Part shown: in pieces, positions 16,600-22,806 of the stretch
Numbering within the stretch: position 1 is the first letter of the stretch
Layout of the letters: every line of letters begins with the position of its first letter
Assembly (NCBI RefSeq): GCF_030056735.1
Contig: NZ_JASHKN010000016.1
Coordinates: 38,840 to 102,839 of the forward strand
Source of the DNA: Rhodococcus sp. IEGM 1409
GTDB taxonomy: Bacteria > Actinomycetota > Actinomycetes > Mycobacteriales > Mycobacteriaceae
Direction of reading: 5' to 3'
DNA: 64,000 nt
Program-made: the position numbers and the translations under genes
The notes under the pieces: model-generated
Databases searched by the model: none
What the model was told of the DNA's origin: nothing
What the model saw: only the letters and a program-made list of their open reading frames with translations

Positions 16600-16896
16600 A
16601 TGAACCAGGAACAGGTCGAGGCATACGATCGCGAAGCGGGCATCATCGCCGCGGCGATCCTGCCCGGCCTACCTGCCGAGAATCGCCGCTACATCGAGAG
16701 CGTGCTCGAGGACGGCGACCCCGCTTTCGCAGTCGATCTCGCGCTGCAGGACGCGATCGAGTTCGCTCTCGTCATCCCGACAGGAATACGCCGCAACATC
16801 GACGCATTCCTCGACCTGCTGACCGCGATCGGCGCGGACGACGTCGATCGGATTCGTCGCTGGACTGAACAGGTCAAATTTCAAGTAGCCGCATAG
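16600..16896 (+). CDS. Probable immunity protein for the EndoU domain (MafI-like)
   Basis: ATG 16600 follows AAGGTGACGAT, nine bases after the toxin fusion. The 98-residue, acidic, all-helical product reads YIESVLEDGDPAFAVDLALQ and later I-P-T-G-I-R-R-N-I-D-A-F-L, a pattern like MafI immunity proteins (~100 aa), which partner MafB toxins, some EndoU-type. Place, size and charge all fit an inhibitor that protects the lysogen during toxin synthesis. An intrinsic-terminator-like hairpin follows 17 bases later. The function is inferred from context plus weak similarity. Confidence 0.65.
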   Translation: MNQEQVEAYDREAGIIAAAILPGLPAENRRYIESVLEDGDPAFAVDLALQDAIEFALVIPTGIRRNIDAFLDLLTAIGADDVDRIRRWTEQVKFQVAA

Positions 16897-16912
16897 CGGC
16901 AACCGACATCGC

Positions 16913-16946
16913 AAAGGCCCCGTGAGCATTTCGCTCCGGGGCCTTT
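16913..16946 (+). terminator. Hairpin terminator after the immunity gene
   Basis: AAAGGCCCCG (16913-16922) and CGGGGCCTTT (16937-16946) form a perfect 10-bp stem with a 14-nt loop, ending in TTTGT. It lies inside the head operon between the immunity gene and scaffold region, so it may limit read-through in the lysogen. Confidence 0.65.
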
Positions 16947-17023
16947 GTCATGCCCGGATGAATTTCGGGCTCCACATTCCCCCAGCGCCGCACGGTGCTG
17001 ACCTATCCCGCACGGGAGCAAAT

Positions 17024-17170
17024 ATGAGTACAACTGCCGAAACTCTGTCGCGATTCCGCAAGGAACTGATCGAGGGAGGATTCAGCGAACGTGACGCCGA
17101 CGGACTTGCTTGCGAAGTCGGTGTCGCGTACGTCAAGGAGAACGGTCTGGCGGTGAAGTTCGATGCGTAA
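17024..17170 (+). CDS. Small phage protein, 48 aa
   Basis: ATG 17024 follows CGGGAGCAAAT. The product MSTTAETLSRFRKELIEGGF then S-E-R-D-A-D-G-L is helical and amphipathic, and its end overlaps the scaffold start by eight bases. No family recognised. Confidence 0.65.
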   Translation: MSTTAETLSRFRKELIEGGFSERDADGLACEVGVAYVKENGLAVKFDA

Positions 17171-17954
17171 TCCCAGCAAGTCGCTGTTCACAATTGCCCC
17201 TGCCGCTCTGGATCCTTTCGGTCAGTTCGGGAATCGTGCCGCACGGCGCCATCCCCGACGCAATCCCGATCCACAAGGCCATCCCCAGAGTCCGGCTGGC
17301 ACACCACCTGCCCCGGCTGTTGATCCCGGGACTCCACCCGCTGCGACTCCACCCGCTGCGACTCCGCCCGCCGCGCCTGCACCGGACGACTGGGCAACGA
17401 CTTTCGAGGGATTGACACCCGCAGAGGTCAAGACGCAGCTGGACAACTCGCGCAGGTGGGAGACCAGAGCCAAGGCGAATCACCCCAAGGCCGAGAAGTA
17501 CGACCAGATCCTCGCCGGACTCACCGGTGGATCTGATCCGGCGACTCCGCCCGACCCGGCTGCCATCGCAACGAGTCTCACCGCCGCACAGCAGGACGCT
17601 CGAGACACCAAAGTCGAGAACGCAATCCTGCGTCTCGCACCCGGCGCGGCCGCGAATGCCAACTCGCTGATTGACTCCCGGTCGTTCATGGACAAGATCA
17701 AGTCCCTCGATCTCGACCCGACGGCTTCGGACTTCACCGCGAAGATGACCGCCGAAATTCAGGCGGCCATCACCACGAATCCTGGATTCAAGATCGTTGC
17801 TCCGGTCGGTGTTGGTGTTGTCGTCCCCGGCGAAGGCAATAGCCCCGAGAACCTGCCGGACATCGATGCGCAGATCGCCGCGGCAACCAAGGCCGGAGAC
17901 ATTCAGGCGGCGATGAGGCTGAAGTCCCAAAAGCTCCACGCTGCAAGTAAATAA
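17163..17954 (+). CDS. Phage scaffolding protein
   Basis: The 263-residue product lies directly upstream of the capsid gene. After a basic, Pro/Ala-rich N-terminus comes the typical scaffold core: W-A-T-T-F-E-G-L-T-P-A-E-V, then R-R-W-E-T-R-A-K-A-N and K-Y-D-Q-I-L, with later helices (A-A-Q-Q-D-A-R-D-T-K-V-E-N-A-I-L). Scaffolds guide procapsid assembly and leave before DNA fills the head. It overlaps the 48-aa gene by eight bases. Confidence 0.75.
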   Translation: MRNPSKSLFTIAPAALDPFGQFGNRAARRHPRRNPDPQGHPQSPAGTPPAPAVDPGTPPAATPPAATPPAAPAPDDWATTFEGLTPAEVKTQLDNSRRWETRAKANHPKAEKYDQILAGLTGGSDPATPPDPAAIATSLTAAQQDARDTKVENAILRLAPGAAANANSLIDSRSFMDKIKSLDLDPTASDFTAKMTAEIQAAITTNPGFKIVAPVGVGVVVPGEGNSPENLPDIDAQIAAATKAGDIQAAMRLKSQKLHAASK

Positions 17955-17996
17955 GCCCCGCCCGATCCGCTCGGGCATCAGTGAAAGGACACTCTC

Positions 17997-18950
17997 ATGC
18001 CCGGAATAACCGGAATGGGGACTACCTACAACCTTCCGAACTACGTGGGCGAGCTCTTCCAGCTCTCCACCGAGGACACACCGTTCCTCTCCGCGATCGG
18101 TGGCCTGACCGGTGGTGAAGACACCGGCTCGACGATCTTCACCTGGCAGACCACCGACCTGCGTGACGCCGACGCAACCCGTCAGCGACTCGAAGGAGAT
18201 GACGCACCTGCTGCGAACGGCCGCAATCGCATTCCCGGAAACAACGTGCTCGAGATCCACCAGGAGCAGGTGTCGGTCTCGTACACGAAGCAGGGCGCAA
18301 CGCGTCAGCTCACCGGCACCAATCCGATGCAGGCCGGAGTTCAGCCCGTCACTGACGAGCTGACCTTCCAGACCTCGGCGGAGATCAAGTCGATCGCTCG
18401 CGACGTCGAGAAGTCGTTCATCGTCGGCACCTACAACCTGCCGACCGACAACACGACCAAGCGCCGCACTCGCGGCATCCTGGAAGCCGTCACCTCGAAC
18501 GTGGTCACCAACGGCACTCCGGCCGCGCTGACCGAGACGATGCTGCTCGACCTCATGCAGCTCGCCTGGGAGAACGGCGGGATCCAGGAATCCGAGACCC
18601 GCACGATCATCGTCGGTGCCAAGCAGAAGCGCGCACTGACGAAGATCTTCATCGACGGCAAGGGTTACAAGGAATCCACCCGCAACGTCGGCGGTGTGAA
18701 CCTGCAGACCATCGAGACCGATTTCGGTCGCTGCAACATCATGCTCAACCGCTACATGCCGGCCGCGCAGCTTGCCGTCGTCTCCCTCGAAGAGTGCGCC
18801 CCGCGGTTCCTCGAGATCCCCGGCAAGGGCCACTTCTTCGCCGAATCCCTGGCCAAGACCGGCGCGTCCGAGAAGGTTCAGCTCTACGGCGAGATCGGAC
18901 TCAAGTACGGCAACCAGCTCAAGCACGCCAAGCTGACCGGACTGCTCTGA
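17997..18950 (+). CDS. Major capsid protein (DUF5309/SU10-like)
   Basis: ATG 17997 follows GAAAGGACACTCTC. The 317-residue product starts MPGITGMGTTYNLPNYVGEL and contains D-T-P-F-L-S-A-I-G-G, a hallmark of this capsid family, and the spine-helix segment S-A-E-I-K-S-I-A-R-D-V-E-K. The C-terminal A-domain includes R-N-V-G-G-V-N-L-Q-T-I-E-T-D-F-G. It would form the HK97-fold icosahedral shell. The stop overlaps the next ATG by one base. Confidence 0.88.
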   Translation: MPGITGMGTTYNLPNYVGELFQLSTEDTPFLSAIGGLTGGEDTGSTIFTWQTTDLRDADATRQRLEGDDAPAANGRNRIPGNNVLEIHQEQVSVSYTKQGATRQLTGTNPMQAGVQPVTDELTFQTSAEIKSIARDVEKSFIVGTYNLPTDNTTKRRTRGILEAVTSNVVTNGTPAALTETMLLDLMQLAWENGGIQESETRTIIVGAKQKRALTKIFIDGKGYKESTRNVGGVNLQTIETDFGRCNIMLNRYMPAAQLAVVSLEECAPRFLEIPGKGHFFAESLAKTGASEKVQLYGEIGLKYGNQLKHAKLTGLL

Positions 18951-19258
18951 TGGTGGCCGTGCGTTCGACGCGCTACCCCCAACTGATCGTCTTCGACCTC
19001 GGCGTCCGCTTCGTCGACGGCGTTGCCGAGGTCACCGACAAGAAGACCCTCGACGCGCTCGCCGCGATCGAGGGAATCGAAGTCCCCGAACCTCCGCGAG
19101 CACAGACCGCCGCCGAAAAAGCCAAGGCCAAGAAGGAAGCCGAAGCGAAAGCGAAAGCAGACGCGGAAGCGGAGAAGGCCGCGCTCGAAGAATGGCTGGC
19201 CGCCGAAGCACAGTGGACGGCCGAGCAGAACACCGACAGCACGTCCGACGAGAAGTGA
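18950..19258 (+). CDS. Capsid-adjacent coiled-coil protein, 102 aa
   Basis: ATG 18950 shares a base with the capsid stop. Residues 1-48 look folded (RYPQLIVFDLGVRFVDGVAE). The rest is a highly charged Ala/Lys/Glu helix (A-A-E-K-A-K-A-K-K-E-A-E), probably coiled coil. Similar proteins sit between capsid and connector genes in actinophages and may be head-completion or decoration factors. Function unproven. Confidence 0.6.
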   Translation: MVAVRSTRYPQLIVFDLGVRFVDGVAEVTDKKTLDALAAIEGIEVPEPPRAQTAAEKAKAKKEAEAKAKADAEAEKAALEEWLAAEAQWTAEQNTDSTSDEK

Positions 19259-19267
19259 GGTAGACCC

Positions 19268-19654
19268 ATGGGGCCGGTAGCCATCGACATCGAGGAAGAT
19301 CTCGGGCCGTTCGTCAACAACATCGACGAGAAGAAAGCCCGAGCAATGATCAACTCGACCATTGCGATGGCGTCGGCCCCATGGATCGCCCCCTGCATCG
19401 TCGAGGACGACTTCAAATATCCGGATCAGGCCAAAGTTATTCTCGTCGGTGCGATCCTGCGCTGGAACGACGTCGGCTCCGGCGCCATCACACAGGTGAG
19501 CGCCGGGCCTTTTCAGCAGACGATCGACAACCGATCCGAACGCAAACGCATGTTCTGGCCGAGCGAGATCACCGACCTGCAACGCCTCTGCGGGTCAGCC
19601 CGCACGGGCCGCGCCTTCACGATCGACACCACTCCCCCGAGAAGTGATGCCTGA
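19268..19654 (+). CDS. Head-tail connector (adaptor) protein, 128 aa
   Basis: ATG 19268 follows GTGAGGTAGACCC. The N-terminal helical bundle (K-A-R-A-M-I-N-S-T-I-A-M-A), then V-I-L-V-G-A-I-L-R-W and a C-terminal R-M-F-W-P-S-E-I-T-D-L-Q, match gp15-type adaptors that attach under the portal. Position after capsid and before the stopper gene agrees. Confidence 0.7.
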   Translation: MGPVAIDIEEDLGPFVNNIDEKKARAMINSTIAMASAPWIAPCIVEDDFKYPDQAKVILVGAILRWNDVGSGAITQVSAGPFQQTIDNRSERKRMFWPSEITDLQRLCGSARTGRAFTIDTTPPRSDA

Positions 19655-19998
19655 TGGCCGAATTCCAATGCACCCTGCCGATCAACTACCGGCGCAAGAT
19701 CACCTCGACCGAGTCCAGTCCGCGCGGCAACAAGGTCGAAGCGTTCGCCGACGTCGAACCTCGACACGTTCACCTCTGGTACACGAGCGACGAAGCAGCG
19801 CCGAGCGATGGCCACGCACAGCGAGAGGCGATCGACGCAACGTGCTATCCGCCAACGGCTCTCGGGGTGAAGCCCGGCGACCTAATCGAGCTGCCCGGAG
19901 AGGGATGGCTCAAGGTCGTCAAAGTCGGAAACTACGACAACAACGACTACTTCGTCCCTGGAATCGTGGACGTCAAACTCCGAAGGGTGGACGGATGA
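19654..19998 (+). CDS. Head-tail connector (stopper-like) protein, 114 aa
   Basis: ATG 19654 shares a base with the previous stop. The product is beta-rich: C-T-L-P-I-N-Y-R-R-K then H-V-H-L-W-Y and G-D-L-I-E-L-P-G-E-G-W-L-K-V-V-K-V-G, an SH3-like barrel pattern seen in stopper proteins that close the connector. Assignment is by position and fold pattern. Confidence 0.55.
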   Translation: MAEFQCTLPINYRRKITSTESSPRGNKVEAFADVEPRHVHLWYTSDEAAPSDGHAQREAIDATCYPPTALGVKPGDLIELPGEGWLKVVKVGNYDNNDYFVPGIVDVKLRRVDG

Positions 19999-20228
19999 GC
20001 GACACCGTTGTACTCGTGCGACACATCGGCGGCGAAACTGTCTACGACACGACCACTTTCGTCACCGAGGACAAGACCGGATTGTTACTCATCTTCGGCG
20101 ACCCAACCAAGCGGGATCTACTCGCCGTCTACAACGCCAGTGGTTGGTTCTCTGCTGAATTCATCGACAAGGAGGTGAGTGACGATGACGCAACACAGGT
20201 TTGTGCCGAAGCCGGGCGCACTCTATGA
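19995..20228 (+). CDS. Small head-tail region protein, 77 aa
   Basis: ATG 19995 overlaps the previous stop by four bases. The product is beta-rich (VVLVRHIGGETVYDTTTF, later L-L-A-V-Y-N-A-S-G-W-F). Its 3' end overlaps the following gene by 44 bases. It may belong to the connector. No motif recognised. Confidence 0.6.
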   Translation: MSDTVVLVRHIGGETVYDTTTFVTEDKTGLLLIFGDPTKRDLLAVYNASGWFSAEFIDKEVSDDDATQVCAEAGRTL

Positions 20229-20439
20229 GGTCCGCACTTCCCCTGCGGCATTTGCGTGGATCGATCGCGTGGCCGCCGCGAAGGCTGCGGCGGCTGGAGA
20301 CGGATTCGAATGGTCCTCGCGGGTAGGCCGGAAGAACCCACAGGGTCGCGGACGAGCCATCGTTTACCCCGCAACCCATGCCGCGCGGCGTCGAAACGCC
20401 AAGGAAAACACCTTGGTCCGAGTCCTCGGCAGCGGCTGA
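20185..20439 (+). CDS. Small basic head-tail protein, 84 aa
   Basis: The start at ATG 20185 is chosen because AAGGAGGTG (20169-20177) lies seven bases upstream; GTG 20179 is possible. The product has an Ala-rich helix (WIDRVAAAKAAAAGDGFEWS) and a basic second half (G-R-K-N-P-Q-G-R-G-R). Proteins of this type occupy the HK97-gp10/neck slot in actinophages. Function not established. Confidence 0.6.
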   Translation: MTQHRFVPKPGALYEVRTSPAAFAWIDRVAAAKAAAAGDGFEWSSRVGRKNPQGRGRAIVYPATHAARRRNAKENTLVRVLGSG

Positions 20440-20849
20440 TGTCCACCCTGATCGTCCCCGCCTCAGCGGAAACTGTTCTCGCAACACTGATTCGGGAGCA
20501 GATGCCCACCCACCTCGACGTATGGGTGGGGACCGAAACCCCGAGCCCGCGCACCAACCCGGGACACACACTCAAGGTCCGTGTCTCCCGAACCCCGGGC
20601 GGCGGCATGGCATCGCACGGCCAGACCGATCACGTCTTCGCGCTGCTCGAATGCTGGGCGGACACCGAAGACGAAGCGGACGACTTGGCCGCCGTCGTCC
20701 GCGCGATCATGAAGGCCTCCCGCAGTCGAACCGTCCTCGGCTGTTTCATTCGCTGGTGGAAAGAGAACTCCGGACCGTATCGCTGGCCGGACGAATCCAA
20801 CCAGGAGCGTTACCAGTTCACTGGCGAACTCCTCCTCAAGATCGGCTGA
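20439..20849 (+). CDS. Tail terminator-like protein, 136 aa
   Basis: ATG 20439 shares a base with the previous stop. The order T-V-L-A-T-L-I-R-E-Q-M, then L-D-V-W-V-G-T-E-T-P and H-V-F-A-L-L-E-C-W-A, with a C-terminal Y-Q-F-T-G-E-L-L-L-K, matches tail terminator/completion proteins that cap the tail tube. It sits right before the tail tube gene as expected. Confidence 0.65.
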   Translation: MSTLIVPASAETVLATLIREQMPTHLDVWVGTETPSPRTNPGHTLKVRVSRTPGGGMASHGQTDHVFALLECWADTEDEADDLAAVVRAIMKASRSRTVLGCFIRWWKENSGPYRWPDESNQERYQFTGELLLKIG

Positions 20850-20912
20850 CGCTCAACATCTCTGCACCCCCTTTGGCCCGACGCAAACGATGCCTGAAAG
20901 GGGCAATGAATC

Positions 20913-21776
20913 ATGGTTGACACCAGCACAACGACTTACGTCGCGAACCCTCCGCTCGACGGCGGCGTACTTCACTCCGCCAAGCTCGGAACCACCCTCC
21001 CGACGACCACGTACGAGGAGCTCGCACCCGAATTCCTCGCCAACGATTACGGCGAGATCGGCGACTCCGGCTTCTCCATCAGCCGCACCAAGTCCATCAC
21101 CAAGATCCGCAAGTTCGGCGGCGGTATCTCTCGCCCGGTCACCACCGAGACCGACAACACCGTCAAGATCACCCTCAACGACGCCAACGACCCCGTTGTC
21201 CTTCGGGCGATCAACGGTGCGTCGAACGTCATCGTCAATGACCCCGACGAGCACGGCCGGCAGATCACGGTCTACCAGACCGCCGACGACCTGCCGATCG
21301 AATCCTGGGTCATCGACTCGATCGACGGCGAGCAGGAAAAGCGCCACGTCATCGAAAAGGGCCAGATCATCGAGATCGCCGAAGTGCAGAACGTGCACAA
21401 CGCGCTCACCCAGTACCAGATCACGATCCAGGTCTACGAGACCGAGGCAAACGGTCGACGAGGCGTCAACGTCGTCGAGATCATCAACGACGGCGCCAAG
21501 GCTGTTGTCGGTCCATTGGCGATCGCCACGACCACGCTGCCTGCCGGTGTCGTCGGCACGCCGTACTCGCAGACCTTGACCTCCACGGGCGGAACAGGCG
21601 CGAAGACCTGGACCAAGACGGGCACCCTCCCCGCCGGTCTCACCCTCTCGCCCGCCGGAGTTCTCGCCGGCACCCCCACGGCGGCCGGTACGCCGTCGAT
21701 CACCTTCAAGGTCACCGACTCCGCTACCCCCGCAGTCGAAGTGACCAAGGCGATCGTCGTCACCGTCACCGCCTGA
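20913..21776 (+). CDS. Major tail (tube) protein with C-terminal Ig-like domain
   Basis: ATG 20913 follows GAAAGGGGCAATGAATC. Residues 1-195 are the tube domain ([24 protein letters not shown]). Residues about 207-287 form an Ig-like putative binding domain: [16 protein letters not shown], then [15 protein letters not shown] and [11 protein letters not shown]. Such domains decorate the tail surface and may help weak binding to cell-surface sugars. The tube guides DNA exit. Confidence 0.85.
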   Translation: MVDTSTTTYVANPPLDGGVLHSAKLGTTLPTTTYEELAPEFLANDYGEIGDSGFSISRTKSITKIRKFGGGISRPVTTETDNTVKITLNDANDPVVLRAINGASNVIVNDPDEHGRQITVYQTADDLPIESWVIDSIDGEQEKRHVIEKGQIIEIAEVQNVHNALTQYQITIQVYETEANGRRGVNVVEIINDGAKAVVGPLAIATTTLPAGVVGTPYSQTLTSTGGTGAKTWTKTGTLPAGLTLSPAGVLAGTPTAAGTPSITFKVTDSATPAVEVTKAIVVTVTA

Positions 21777-21781
21777 TGAAC

Positions 21782-21854
21782 CCACCCGGCAGGGGTTGAT
21801 TCACACCCCAATTGCGTCGGGCCGCCCTTGCCGGGTGGCCTCATGGCCCGACGC
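21782..21854 (+). promoter_or_regulatory. Interleaved inverted repeats before the tail chaperone gene
   Basis: Arm A, CCACCCGGCA at 21782-21791, pairs with 21829-21838 and extends to 15 bp with two G-U pairs. Arm B, GCGTCGGGCC at 21814-21823, pairs with 21845-21854. B's left arm is inside A's loop and its right arm is outside, giving a pseudoknot-like or mutually exclusive pair. The element ends 37 bases before ATG 21892. No T-run follows, so it is not a plain terminator. Confidence 0.6.
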
Positions 21855-21891
21855 GCTTTCCCTCATTGGACCAATCGAAAGGCCTGACGCA

Positions 21892-22302
21892 ATGGCTGGC
21901 TTCGTCTACAACCCCGCAGAGTTCAAGAAGTTCAAGGTCGACATCGTCGAGGATGGCAGGACCGTCTCGTACGAGATCCCGCTCACCAGCTACATCCCGC
22001 CCGAGGTCACCGACTACGCCGATTCGATGATCGTCGAGCGAACCAACGAGGTGCAGAAGATCCGCGACGAGCGCAACGAGAATCGTCAACCCATCGTCGG
22101 GGCTGATCCCGCGACGGCATACCCGTCCAACCTCGACGTCCTGTCGTGGATGCTCGAGATGATCGAACCGAAGCTCGCAAAGCATGTCGCAACGTGGCCC
22201 TACGGCGCACGGAACGAATTCTGGACGAAGTGGCAGGAAGAGTCGAAACTGCCGGTGGAAAAATCCGAAGCCTCCTCCGACTCCTCCGACGCGACGGAGT
22301 AG
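21892..22302 (+). CDS. Tail assembly chaperone, short (G-type) product
   Basis: ATG 21892 follows GAAAGGCCTGACGCA. The 136-residue product starts MAGFVYNPAEFKKFKVDIVE and has the helical middle typical of G-type chaperones (L-D-V-L-S-W-M-L-E-M-I-E-P-K). It ends in a Ser/Asp-rich tail read past a slip site. It sits between tube and tape measure genes, where the chaperone coats the tape measure during assembly. Confidence 0.8.
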   Translation: MAGFVYNPAEFKKFKVDIVEDGRTVSYEIPLTSYIPPEVTDYADSMIVERTNEVQKIRDERNENRQPIVGADPATAYPSNLDVLSWMLEMIEPKLAKHVATWPYGARNEFWTKWQEESKLPVEKSEASSDSSDATE

Positions 22303-22730
22303 AGGGGGCCATCCGCTCCGACCTGCTCGATCGGGGCAGGTCACTCGACGAACTCGGGCGAACCCTGTCCTGGCTGGATTTCGATGCATGGCTCACCCAC
22401 CTCCCGGGAGACAGTGCGTATCGACGACTCGTCGACCCCATCGGTGTGTTCACTGATGTCGGTCCCGACCTCACGCTGGCATTGATCGACGAGATCCGCG
22501 GGCTCCGAGTCCAACTCGGCCCTGGCGCAGAGAAGCGGGCAGACGAACCCACCATCGACCGAATACATCGAGTGATGGCTGCACGCGAACTCGCCGCAGC
22601 GACGACAGTTCGATCGGCCGATGTCGTCGACATCCACGCCAAGAGATCAACTGCGCCGCAACCGAAGAAGAGTCCCCCGCGAACGAACATCCGCGACCGA
22701 CTCGCACGCGCACGCGCCGCACACAACTAG
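21892..22730 (+). CDS. Tail assembly chaperone, -1 frameshifted (GT-type) product
   Basis: The frame from about 22263 to 22730 has no good start of its own but contains the T-part signature: G-A-I-R-S-D-L-L-D-R-G, then L-S-W-L-D-F-D-A-W and H-L-P-G-D-S-A-Y-R-R. It is offset -1 from the G frame. The A-run in codons GTG GAA AAA TCC (22255-22266) is the likely slip site, giving a fusion of about 279 residues. Programmed -1 shifting here is conserved in long-tailed phages. Confidence 0.75.
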
Positions 22731-22742
22731 TCACCACACACG

Positions 22743-22780
22743 AAACGACCGCCCGAGGCATCTGTCACGGGCGGTCGTTT
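22743..22780. terminator. Strong hairpin between chaperone and tape measure genes
   Basis: AAACGACCGCCCG (22743-22755) and CGGGCGGTCGTTT (22768-22780) form a perfect 13-bp stem with a 12-nt loop, ending TTTTGC. It looks like an intrinsic terminator that must be partly read through for tail gene expression, or a processing stem. Confidence 0.65.
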
Positions 22781-22806
22781 TGCATATCCGAAGGAGGTGA
22801 ATCCCA

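Noticed and set aside
17133..18926. 597-residue open frame on the minus strand across scaffold and capsid genes
   Set aside because: It is the antisense shadow of two clear structural genes in high-GC DNA; the protein has no family character and the plus-strand genes have ribosome sites.
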